Shown one piece after another: positions 34,656-42,471 of a stretch of DNA of 64,000 bases; position 1 is the first letter of the stretch; every line of letters begins with the position of its first letter. The DNA comes from Reyranella sp. CPCC 100927. GTDB lineage: Bacteria > Pseudomonadota > Alphaproteobacteria > Reyranellales > Reyranellaceae. The stretch covers positions 310,001 to 374,000 of the forward strand of contig NZ_VOHA01000002.1 in the NCBI RefSeq assembly GCF_007859315.1. The letters run 5' to 3'. The notes under the pieces are model-generated. The model was not told the DNA's origin and made no database searches. It saw only the letters and a program-made list of their open reading frames with translations. The translations under genes and the position numbers were made by a program.

Positions 34656-35879
34656 CTAGGCGCTTTCGTTCGACATCAGATCGCCGAACAGTTCCCAGGA
34701 CTCACCTTTGAAGACGGACAGCCGCACCGACTGGATCGGGTAGAAGTCGGTCGGGCTGGTGTTGATGGTGATGCCCGGCAGCACCAACGGCACCGACAGC
34801 TTCTTGAGGTTGGCCGCCTGCTTCATCAGGTTGGCCCGCGTCAGGTCGTTACCGCACTGCTCCAGCGTCTTTTGCATCGTGTAGGAGACAGCATAGGCGA
34901 GCACATTCGAGGCATCGGCCGTGCTGCCGCCGGGATTGTACTTGGCCATCCACTCGCGCCAGGCCTTCATGTCCGCATCATTGTCCCACTGCTTGTCGGT
35001 GGGATCCTTCAGATAGAAGGCGGTGATGATCCCCTGGCCATTCTCGAAGCCAGCCGGCTTCATTACGGATGCCACCGAAACGGACACGTTGTTCAGATAG
35101 TGGGCGGGCTTCCAGCCGATCTCCGCCGCCTTGCGGATCGCCTGGGCCGCGAACTTCGGCGTCGTGATGTTGAAGAAGGCGTTGGCGCCGGTGTCCTTCA
35201 GCTGAATAACCTGGGAGTCGATGGTCGGGTCGGTCACTTCGTAGGTGACGTGCTTGATGATCTTGCCGACATCCTTGCCCAGCCCGTCACGCAATCCCTC
35301 GTAGTAGTCCTTGCCGTAATCGTCGTTCTGCATCAGCACGGCGATCTTCAGGTCCTTGATGTTGGCCAGCATGTGCTTGGCGTAGATCACGCCTTCGGTG
35401 TGGTAGTCGGGCTGCCAGCCCATCGTCCACGGGAACTCCTTGGGCTTGCCCCACTTGGACGCACCGGTGGCCACGAACAGGTGCGGCACCTTCTTCTGGT
35501 TCACGTACTTGTGGATCGCCGTGTTGGTCGGCGTGCCCAGGGTGTTGAACAGGCAGAGGACCTTGTCCTGTTCGACCAGTTGGCGCACCACCTCGACGGT
35601 CTTGGGCGGGCTGTAGCCGTCGTCCATGGTGAGGAACTTCACCTTGCGGCCGTTGATGCCGCCCTTGTCGTTCACCATCCGCCAGTAGGCTTCCTCGGCC
35701 TTGCCGATCACCCCGTAGGCGGACGCCGGTCCGCTGTACGGATTGGTGTGCCCGATCTTGATCTCGGTATCGCTGGCGCCTTCGTCGTACTTGCCCTTCT
35801 GCGCCCACGCCGCGCCGCCAGCCAGCATCGCTGTCGCGGCCGATGCACCGCCTACGAAACCACGCCTCGTTGTTCTCAT
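34656..35879 (-). CDS. LivJ-type ABC substrate-binding protein 5
   Basis: 407 residues from MRTTRRGFVGGASAATAMLAGGAAWAQ, with GGGAGG at good distance. Ligand loop HTNPYSGPASAYG. It shares KAEEAYWRMVND with copy 4, but carries LSVPLVLPGITINTSPTDFYPIQSVRLSVFKGE near the C-terminus, different from the LLLPGI of the others. It is bounded by terminators on both sides (34601 and 35991), so it is likely an independent or attenuated transcription unit. Confidence 0.94.
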   Translation of the reverse strand: MRTTRRGFVGGASAATAMLAGGAAWAQKGKYDEGASDTEIKIGHTNPYSGPASAYGVIGKAEEAYWRMVNDKGGINGRKVKFLTMDDGYSPPKTVEVVRQLVEQDKVLCLFNTLGTPTNTAIHKYVNQKKVPHLFVATGASKWGKPKEFPWTMGWQPDYHTEGVIYAKHMLANIKDLKIAVLMQNDDYGKDYYEGLRDGLGKDVGKIIKHVTYEVTDPTIDSQVIQLKDTGANAFFNITTPKFAAQAIRKAAEIGWKPAHYLNNVSVSVASVMKPAGFENGQGIITAFYLKDPTDKQWDNDADMKAWREWMAKYNPGGSTADASNVLAYAVSYTMQKTLEQCGNDLTRANLMKQAANLKKLSVPLVLPGITINTSPTDFYPIQSVRLSVFKGESWELFGDLMSNESA

Positions 35880-35898
35880 GCCTTGATCCTCCCAGAAG

Positions 35899-35933
35899 GC
35901 CGGGACTGCCGCCCGGTACACCTGGAAGGATGC
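35899..35933 (-). promoter_or_regulatory. Conserved leader upstream of binding-protein gene 5
   Basis: GCCGGGACTGCCGCCCGGTA, then CACCTGGAAGGATGC, is almost identical to the leader of copy 2, with the CCGGG dyad intact. Confidence 0.5.
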
Positions 35934-35990
35934 GTCGATTCTGCGCAGTCGTGAACTCTTTTTGTGGGCTCCGCGATAGGCGGTTCTGCC

Positions 35991-36023
35991 AAAAGAAACG
36001 GCCGCCGGGATTGCCGGCGGCCG
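35991..36023 (-). terminator. Intrinsic terminator after binding-protein gene 6
   Basis: On the minus strand a 10-bp perfect stem CGGCCGCCGG/CCGGCGGCCG with a 5-base loop is followed by TTTCTTTTGG. It lies 30 bases past the stop of copy 6, so the livGFHM-SBP6 transcript could end here. Confidence 0.8.
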
Positions 36024-36052
36024 CTCCTCGATCGCGAATGCTCTTTTGCGGG

Positions 36053-37279
36053 CTATGCGCTTTCGTTCGACATCACGTCGCCGAACAGTTCCCAGGTTTC
36101 GCCCTTGAACCGCTGCAGGCGCACCGACTGGATCGGATAGTAGTCCGTCGCGCTGGTGTTGACGGTGATGCCGGGCAGCAGCAGCGGGATCGCCACCTTC
36201 TTGAGGTTGGCGGCCTGCTTCATCAGGTTGGCCCGAGTCAGCTCATTGCCGCACTGCTCCAGCGTCTTGTGCATCGTGGCGGCGACGGCATAGCCGTAGA
36301 TGTTGAAGGCATCACCCGGGTTGCCGCTGGGGTGGTACTTCGCCATCCACTCGCGCCAGGCCTTCATGTCCTCGGCATTGTCCCACTGCTTGTCGGTGGG
36401 ATCCTTCAGATACTGGGCCGTGATGATGTCCTGGCCATTGTCGAAGCCGGCTGGCTTCATGACCGCCGCCACCGAGGCCGAGACGTTGTTCAGGTAGTGT
36501 ACCGGCTTCCAGCCGATGTCGGCCGCCTTGCGGATCGCCTGGGCCGCGAACTTCGGCGTCGCGATGTTGAAGAAGGCGTTGGCGCCGGAATCCTTGAGCT
36601 GGATGATCTGCGAGTCGACGGTCGGATCGGTGACCTCGTAGCTCACGTGCTTGACGATCTTGCCGACATCCTTGCCCAGCCCCTCGCGGAAGCCTTCGTA
36701 GTAGTCCTTGCCGTAATCATCGTTCTGCATCAGCACGCCGATCTTGGCGTCCTTGACGTTGGCCAGCAGATGCTTGGCGAAGATCACGCCTTCGGTGTGG
36801 TAGTCGGGCTGCCAGCCCATCGTCCATGGAAAGTCCTTGGGTTTGCCCCACTTGGATGCGCCGGTGGCCAGGAAGAGGTGCGGCACCTTCTTCTGGTTCA
36901 TGTATTTCTGGATGGCGGTGTTGTTCGCCGTGCCCAGCGTGTTGAACAGGCAGAGGATCTTCTCCTGCTCGACCAATTGGCGCGTGGCCTCGACGGCCTT
37001 GGGCGGGCTGTAGGCGTCATCGAGCGTGACGAACTTCACCTTACGACCGTTGATGCCGCCCTTGTCGTTGACCATCTTGAAATAGGCATCGATCGCCTTG
37101 CCGATGACTCCATAGGCCGATGCCGGTCCGCTGTACGGGCCCGTGTGGCCGACCTTGATCTCGGCGTCCGTCGCGCCGTCGTCGTACTTGCCTTTCTGAG
37201 CCAGCGCCATGCCGCTGCCGCTCAGCAACGCCGTCGCCGCCGACGCGCCACCCACAAAACCACGCCTCGTTACCGACAT
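36053..37279 (-). CDS. LivJ-type ABC substrate-binding protein 6 (nearest to livM)
   Basis: 408 residues from MSVTRRGFVGGASAATALLSGSGMALAQ. Ligand loop HTGPYSGPASAYG (Asn to Gly relative to copies 1, 2, 4 and 5), with AIDAYFKMVNDKGG and NNTAIQKYMNQKKVPHLF as private variants. It is the first binding protein after the livGFHM genes, about 100 bases beyond livM, and is therefore the likely primary partner of the permease. Confidence 0.94.
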   Translation of the reverse strand: MSVTRRGFVGGASAATALLSGSGMALAQKGKYDDGATDAEIKVGHTGPYSGPASAYGVIGKAIDAYFKMVNDKGGINGRKVKFVTLDDAYSPPKAVEATRQLVEQEKILCLFNTLGTANNTAIQKYMNQKKVPHLFLATGASKWGKPKDFPWTMGWQPDYHTEGVIFAKHLLANVKDAKIGVLMQNDDYGKDYYEGFREGLGKDVGKIVKHVSYEVTDPTVDSQIIQLKDSGANAFFNIATPKFAAQAIRKAADIGWKPVHYLNNVSASVAAVMKPAGFDNGQDIITAQYLKDPTDKQWDNAEDMKAWREWMAKYHPSGNPGDAFNIYGYAVAATMHKTLEQCGNELTRANLMKQAANLKKVAIPLLLPGITVNTSATDYYPIQSVRLQRFKGETWELFGDVMSNESA

Positions 37280-37381
37280 CACGCCTCTCTCCTTGGAATT
37301 TGCGCGCCATGCCGGCGCGGCCAATTTTATTGGCGGTTGCGGGAAGCCCGACCGCGCGTTCCTCCCTCGCGACGCCGCGGA

Positions 37382-38446
37382 CTATCGCCGCAGTCGACGC
37401 CAAGCCAACACCACGCCGCCGGCGATGCCGGTGGGCATGACGTACATCAGCACCAGCAACAGGATGCCGTAGACCGAATAGGGTGACAGGTCATAGGGCA
37501 GGCCGATGTCGTTCTTGACGAAGTTCGACAGTGCCTGCGCCGAATTCTGGACCAGCACGGTGAAGATGCCGCCGATGATCGAGCCCGGCAGCGACGCGAC
37601 GCCGCCGACGACGAGACCGATCAGCAGCGAGATCGACAGGAAGAAGCCGAAGCTGTCGGGCGCCACGAAGGCGATGGCGCTGGCCGACAGCGCGCCGGCG
37701 ATGCCGGTATAGGCGGCGCTGATGCCGAAGGTGACCGTCTTGTAGCGGGCCGTGTCGATGCCCATGGTGTCGGCGGCCATGTGATGGTCGCGAATCGCCA
37801 TCATGGCGCGCCCGCTGCGGCCGCGCAGCATGTTCCAGGCCCCCCAGAACAGCAGCACGGTGACGATCAGGCAATAGTAGTAGAGCCACTGGTCTTCGCT
37901 CAGCGGCAGGCCGAAAGGCGCCTCCGGTTTCAGCAGCACGATGCCCTGCACGCCGCCCGTGAGACCTTCCAGCCACTTGTATTTCAGCATCTGCGGCACG
38001 GCGAGTGCCAGCGCGAACGTCGCCAATGCCAGGTAGTGACCTTCCAGCCGCAGCGCCGGCAGGCCGAACAGGAAGCCGACGACGAAGCAGACGGCCGCCA
38101 CGATCGGCAGCAGCGTCCAGTACGGCAGGTCGAGCTTGTCCATCAGGATGGCGGCGGTGTAGGCGCCGACGGCGTAGAAAGCGCCGTGCCCCAAGGAAAT
38201 CTGACCGTTGAAGCCGGTCAGCAGGTTGAGGCCGAGCACCGCGATGGCCGCGATCATCATGGTGCTCATCAGGAACAGGCGGTAATCCGAGATGACATTC
38301 GGCATCACGAACTGCAGCAGCGGCAGGAGCGCCGCGATGGCCACAACGATCCAGACCCAGCGGCGGTCGGCGCCGAGCGCCGCCGGGGAAGCCGGAACGG
38401 CAGCGGCGGAAGCGGTTGCGGCGTCGGCAGGATTGGCGGTGGACAT
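37382..38446 (-). CDS. livM: Branched-chain-type ABC transporter permease LivM
   Basis: A 354-residue inner-membrane protein with about ten hydrophobic segments. LivM-family motifs are GLNLLTGFNGQISLGHGAFYAVGAYTAAIL near the N-terminus and MMAIRDHHMAADTMGID with TVTFGISAAYTGIAGAL in the cytoplasmic coupling region. An Ala/Pro-rich cytoplasmic N-terminal tail of about 25 residues precedes the first helix. The start is three bases from the livH stop. Confidence 0.95.
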   Translation of the reverse strand: MSTANPADAATASAAAVPASPAALGADRRWVWIVVAIAALLPLLQFVMPNVISDYRLFLMSTMMIAAIAVLGLNLLTGFNGQISLGHGAFYAVGAYTAAILMDKLDLPYWTLLPIVAAVCFVVGFLFGLPALRLEGHYLALATFALALAVPQMLKYKWLEGLTGGVQGIVLLKPEAPFGLPLSEDQWLYYYCLIVTVLLFWGAWNMLRGRSGRAMMAIRDHHMAADTMGIDTARYKTVTFGISAAYTGIAGALSASAIAFVAPDSFGFFLSISLLIGLVVGGVASLPGSIIGGIFTVLVQNSAQALSNFVKNDIGLPYDLSPYSVYGILLLVLMYVMPTGIAGGVVLAWRRLRR

Positions 38447-38449
38447 GGC

Positions 38450-39355
38450 TCACACCCTCTTGACGACGACGCGGCCGAACAGGCCGCTGGGCTTCAGCGT
38501 CAGCACGGTGATCACAATGATCAGCGCCACCGTCAGCTTCTCGCCGTTGCCGATGATGTAGACGCCGAGGCCCTTCTCGATGGCATTGCCGAGATAGGCC
38601 ACGAGATTTTCCAGCACGCCGACGATGAAGCCGCCGAGAACGGCGCCGCCGGGATTGGAAATGCCGCCCAGCAGCGCGCCGGCGAAGGCATAGAGCAGGA
38701 TGCCGGCCATCATGTTGGGGTCGAGATAGACGATGTGGGCCACCATCATGCCGGCGACGGCGCCGACGGCAGCGGCTAAGCCCCAGCCCAGAGCCAGCAT
38801 CCAGTCGACCCGAACGCCCGCCAGCCGCGCTGAGACCGGGTTCTGCGCCGCAGCGCGCATCGCCAGTCCCAGGGGCGTGTAGCGGAAGAACACGTAGAGC
38901 AGCGTCAGGACGACCAGCGTGACGATGACGACGCCCAGCTGATGCGCGCCGATCAGGCCGGACATCCCGAACACGTCCTTGGGAAACGGCGTCGGATACT
39001 CCTTGATCAGGTAGCTCCACACCGTGCCGGCGACGGAGTTGCAGATGGCCAGCAGGCCGATGAACACCACGACGATCGACAATAACGGCGCATTGTGCAG
39101 TGGGCGCAGCACGATGCGCTCGATCAGCACGCCGGCGACGAACGAGATCGCGACGGCGAGGAAGAACGCGACCCAGTAGTCGAGCCCCCACTGGATGAGC
39201 TGCCAGGAGATGTAGGTGCTGAACATCGCCATCTCGCCCTGGGCGAAATTGATGTGATCCGTCGAAACGAAGATCATCACCAGGGCGAGCGCGACACAGG
39301 CATAGATCGCGCCGTTGGCCAGGCCCGAGGCGATCTGCTGGATGAGCTGTTCCAA
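38450..39355 (-). CDS. livH: Branched-chain-type ABC transporter permease LivH
   Basis: 301 residues. It carries the LivH N-terminus QQIASGLANGAIYACVALALVMIFVSTDHINFAQGEMAMF and the coupling region FFRYTPLGLAMRAAAQNPVSARLAGVRVD. It forms the membrane channel with LivM. It sits between livF (12-base gap) and livM in a compact block. Confidence 0.96.
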   Translation of the reverse strand: MEQLIQQIASGLANGAIYACVALALVMIFVSTDHINFAQGEMAMFSTYISWQLIQWGLDYWVAFFLAVAISFVAGVLIERIVLRPLHNAPLLSIVVVFIGLLAICNSVAGTVWSYLIKEYPTPFPKDVFGMSGLIGAHQLGVVIVTLVVLTLLYVFFRYTPLGLAMRAAAQNPVSARLAGVRVDWMLALGWGLAAAVGAVAGMMVAHIVYLDPNMMAGILLYAFAGALLGGISNPGGAVLGGFIVGVLENLVAYLGNAIEKGLGVYIIGNGEKLTVALIIVITVLTLKPSGLFGRVVVKRV

Positions 39356-39367
39356 GGTGCCGACCCC

Positions 39368-40081
39368 TCAATAGCCGAGATAGGATTTGCGGATGTTCTC
39401 GTCGTTCTTCACGACCGCCGATGGACCGGCCATCACGACCCGGCCGGTCTCCAGCACATAGGCGTGGTCGGCCAGATCAAGGGCCAACGCCGCGTTCTGC
39501 TCCACGAGCAGCATGCTGACCTTGGACTCCGTGTTGATGCGCCGCAGGATCCGGAAAATCTCCTGCACGATCAGCGGTGCCAGGCCGAAGGACGGCTCGT
39601 CCAACAGCATCAGCCGCGGCCGCAGCATCAGCGCCCGACTGATTGCCAGCATCTGCTGCTCGCCGCCCGAGAGGGTGCCCGCCTGCTGCTGGATGCGTTC
39701 CTGGAGCCGGGGGAAATACTCGAACACCGCGTCGAGGTCTCGCTTCACCTCGGCGCTGCGCCCGCGTGTGTAGGCGGCGATGCGCAGGTTCTCCTCGACC
39801 GTGAGGGTGGTGAAGGTGCCACGGCCCTCGGGCACGTGCGCCACGCCCAGTCGCACAATCGATTCGGTGGCGCGCCCGGTGATCACCTGATTGTCGAAGG
39901 CGACTCGTCCCTCGGTGCGCACCATGTTGCAGATGGCCCGCAGGGTTGTCGTCTTGCCGGCGCCGTTGGCGCCCAGCAGCGTGGTGATTCCGCCCTGTTC
40001 CAGGGAAAAGGCGACGTCGTAGAGGGCTTGAGTCTGGCCATAGAAGGCCTTGAGCCCGCTGACTTCAAGAAAGGCCGCCAT
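39368..40081 (-). CDS. livF: Branched-chain-type ABC transporter ATPase LivF
   Basis: 237 residues. Walker A is GANGAGKTT, the signature LSGGEQQMLAISRALM and Walker B LMLLDEPSFGLAP, with the LivF-type start FLEVSGLKAFYGQTQALYDVAF. It powers transport with LivG. It is separated from livG by one base. Confidence 0.96.
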   Translation of the reverse strand: MAAFLEVSGLKAFYGQTQALYDVAFSLEQGGITTLLGANGAGKTTTLRAICNMVRTEGRVAFDNQVITGRATESIVRLGVAHVPEGRGTFTTLTVEENLRIAAYTRGRSAEVKRDLDAVFEYFPRLQERIQQQAGTLSGGEQQMLAISRALMLRPRLMLLDEPSFGLAPLIVQEIFRILRRINTESKVSMLLVEQNAALALDLADHAYVLETGRVVMAGPSAVVKNDENIRKSYLGY

Positions 40082-40082
40082 G

Positions 40083-40904
40083 CTACGACGAGGTCCCCAG
40101 ATAGGCGCGGATGACTTCCGGATCGCGCTGGACTTCCGCTGGCGTTCCGTCGGCGATCTTGCGGCCGAAATCGATGGCCACCACCTTGTCCGATACGCTC
40201 ATCACCAGGCTCATGTGGTGCTCGACCAGCAGGACGGTGACGTGCTGAAGGTCCCGCACGCGCTTGATCTGGCCTTTGAGGACTTCGATCTCGTCGTGAT
40301 TGAGACCGGCCGCCGGCTCGTCGAGCAGCAGCAGCTTGGGTCCGGCCGCCAAGGCGCGCGCCAATTCGACCCGCTTGCGGATCGGGAACGGCAACGGGCC
40401 GGCCGGCAGTGCGGCGAACGGCACGAGATCCATGAATTCGATCAGTTCGCGGGCGCGTTCGGTGGTGCGTGCTTCCTCGGCCTTGACCGACGGCAGGCGC
40501 AGGGCATTGGCAAGAAAACCGCTGGCACCCTTGCTGTGATAGCCGACCTTGACGTTGTCCAGCACGCTCATGCGATCGAACAGCGCCACGTTCTGGAACG
40601 TGCGCGCGATACCGATCACCGGGATGTCATGCCGGGGCGCATCGAGGATCGACTTGCCTTCGAACAGGATATCGCCGTCGTTGGGGACATAGAGCCGGCT
40701 GAGACAATTGAACAGCGTTGTCTTGCCGGCGCCGTTAGGCCCGATCAGACCGGCAATCTGCCCGGGAAAAACATCGAAAGTAATGCCGTCGAGCGCGACG
40801 ATACCGCCGAACCGTACCGACACCCCGCGGACGCTCAGCTGCGGATCAGCATCATGCGGTCGCGCGGACGTACGCGGCGCGGCCGCAGCCATGGCTGTGG
40901 ACAC
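40083..40904 (-). CDS. livG: Branched-chain-type ABC transporter ATPase LivG
   Basis: 273 residues from a GTG preceded by GGGAGGAGG; an internal ATG is four codons on. Walker A is GPNGAGKTTLFNCLS, with LFEGKSILDAPRHDIPVIGIARTFQNVALF typical of LivG and Walker B LLLLDEPAAGLNHDE. The strict LSGG signature is degenerate: FPIRKRVELARALA stands in its place, as in many LivG proteins, where it usually reads LPYGxQRRLEIARALA. It is the first gene of the transporter operon. Confidence 0.94.
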   Translation of the reverse strand: MSTAMAAAAPRTSARPHDADPQLSVRGVSVRFGGIVALDGITFDVFPGQIAGLIGPNGAGKTTLFNCLSRLYVPNDGDILFEGKSILDAPRHDIPVIGIARTFQNVALFDRMSVLDNVKVGYHSKGASGFLANALRLPSVKAEEARTTERARELIEFMDLVPFAALPAGPLPFPIRKRVELARALAAGPKLLLLDEPAAGLNHDEIEVLKGQIKRVRDLQHVTVLLVEHHMSLVMSVSDKVVAIDFGRKIADGTPAEVQRDPEVIRAYLGTSS

Positions 40905-41277
40905 CAGTCTCTACCTCCTCCCAGCCCAAACACACGTCCCCGCGTTGCAGCTTGCATGTTGGCTTTTTCATGCCATCAAACATGCCGCATCGCGAAAATC
41001 CGTGATCTCCCAGACGGTTGCGGGCTTGTTAACGCCCGTTCAGTGGCGCGCACCTTGGCTCATTAGCCTGTGGGTTTCAATAGGTGAGAGTGGATCGATC
41101 CGACGCTTTCGCCGCGAACGCGGCTCGCGTTTTCGTGTCACGGAAGGACATTTCAGGCCGTGATTTGGTCGCAGTTCGGCTTCATTGGGTTGACAGTCCA
41201 GCGTTCGCTAGTCGATATCGACGCGCCACACCGTGGCATGCTGCACTGCCGTCCCCTCGCCGGCAGCGGGAGATCCC
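40905..41277. other. Divergent intergenic region between livG and the EF-hand gene
   Basis: 373 bases with no gene. It holds a hairpin GCATGTT-GGC/GCC-AACATGC (40954-40985), which could be an operator or leader structure for livG; a GGGC-N8-GCCC dyad near 41027-41042; and a promoter for the EF-hand gene on the plus strand (41190-41218). No regulator gene is adjacent. Confidence 0.5.
41190..41218 (+). promoter_or_regulatory. Sigma-70-type promoter of the eight-EF-hand gene
   Basis: A consensus TTGACA (41190-41195) is followed by 17 bases and CGATAT (41213-41218). Transcription would begin near 41225, leaving a leader of about 50 bases before the ATG at 41278. Confidence 0.55.
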
Positions 41278-42429
41278 ATGAACAAGACTTCAATGAACAA
41301 GATCGTGACAGTGGCTGTACTTGCGGTTGGTCTTTGCAGCGCGTCCGTTCTGGCGCAGCAGCCCACGCCGCCGCAGCCGGCACCACCGCCCGCCACGCCA
41401 CCGCAGACGCCGCCCGCCGCGCAACCGCCGGCCGGGATACCCCCCACCCCGCAGGCGACCACGCCGCCGGGCGTGCCCTCCGCGCCGCCCCAGATCAACG
41501 CCGCTCCGCCGCTTCCGGACTGGTTCACCGAGATGGACATCAACAAGGACGGCGCCGTGACCCGCGAGGAATTCCTCACGGTGCGCATGAAGCTGTTCGA
41601 CCAGCTCGATGCCAACAAGGATGGCTGGCTCAGCAAGGAAGAGTTCACCAAGCTGGCCGATCCGCCGTTTTCGCAGGATACGCCCGGCGGTCCGCCGGCG
41701 GACCAGCGCCGTCGTTTCTATGAAGGGCAGTTCAACCAGATCGACACCAATCGCGACGCCAAGCTCTCGCGCGAAGAAGTCCAGGTGTTCGTCAATCTGA
41801 ACTTCAACGAGTTCGACATCGACCGCGACAACCGGATCACCGAGGCCGAGTTGCGGATGGTGATGCAGCAGGTCGAAGAGCGCCGCCGGCGGTCCGAAGA
41901 GGACGCCCGGCGTCGCGATGAAGGCCGCCGCCAGGCCCCGGAGATCGACGGCAACGGCGACGGTTTCGTCGACTTGAAGGAATTCATCGAGTTCAACATG
42001 GTCGGGCTGATGCAGCTCGCCGACAAGGACGGCAAGATCAGCCTGCAGGAGTACTTGTCGCTCGCCGGTCAGCCCAACGAGAACCCGCCGGGCCAGCCCA
42101 ACTTCGAGCAGCGCAAGCAGATCCTCACCGCGCGCTTCCGCGAGATGGACTCCAACAAGGACGGCTTCCTCGTCCAGGCCGAGCTGCAGACATTCCTGAC
42201 CGCGGTCTTCAAACGCCTCGATCTCAACGGGGACGGCAAGATCAGCAAGCAGGAGTGGGATGTCAGCCAGCGCGGTCCGCAGGCCCCTGCGGCGCCCGCC
42301 CCGAAAGGGCCGGCACCGGCACCGGCGCCCAAGCCCGGCCCGGCCCCCAAGCCGGCCGCGCCGCCGCCGCCGGGCCCTGGCGGCTTGCCGCCCGGTGGCC
42401 TGCTCCCCGGTACTGGCCCGAACCGCTGA
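41278..42429 (+). CDS. Secreted multi-EF-hand protein with proline-rich ends
   Basis: 383 residues from MNKTSMNKIV, preceded by GGGAGA. A signal peptide ends at VLAQ (about 27). A Pro/Ala/Gln-rich segment (28-80) precedes EF-hand loops starting near 87, 111, 156, 180, 224, 291 and 315, plus a shortened loop near 249. An Arg/Glu-rich helix (about 200-220) separates the two halves, and the last 45 residues are again Pro/Ala-rich. Such proline-rich ends could span peptidoglycan. It probably binds calcium in the periplasm or at the surface, and is divergent from livG. Confidence 0.9.
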   Translation: MNKTSMNKIVTVAVLAVGLCSASVLAQQPTPPQPAPPPATPPQTPPAAQPPAGIPPTPQATTPPGVPSAPPQINAAPPLPDWFTEMDINKDGAVTREEFLTVRMKLFDQLDANKDGWLSKEEFTKLADPPFSQDTPGGPPADQRRRFYEGQFNQIDTNRDAKLSREEVQVFVNLNFNEFDIDRDNRITEAELRMVMQQVEERRRRSEEDARRRDEGRRQAPEIDGNGDGFVDLKEFIEFNMVGLMQLADKDGKISLQEYLSLAGQPNENPPGQPNFEQRKQILTARFREMDSNKDGFLVQAELQTFLTAVFKRLDLNGDGKISKQEWDVSQRGPQAPAAPAPKGPAPAPAPKPGPAPKPAAPPPPGPGGLPPGGLLPGTGPNR

Positions 42430-42436
42430 TCCTTCA

Positions 42437-42465
42437 TTCGGCCCTTCCCCTCGGGAAGGGCCGAA
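42437..42465. terminator. Convergent hairpin between the EF-hand gene and glmS
   Basis: A 13-bp perfect stem TTCGGCCCTTCCC/GGGAAGGGCCGAA with a 3-base loop fills the 42-base gap between two convergent stops. The U-tract is poor in both directions, but the position suggests a bidirectional terminator. Confidence 0.6.
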
Positions 42466-42471
42466 CCGCAT

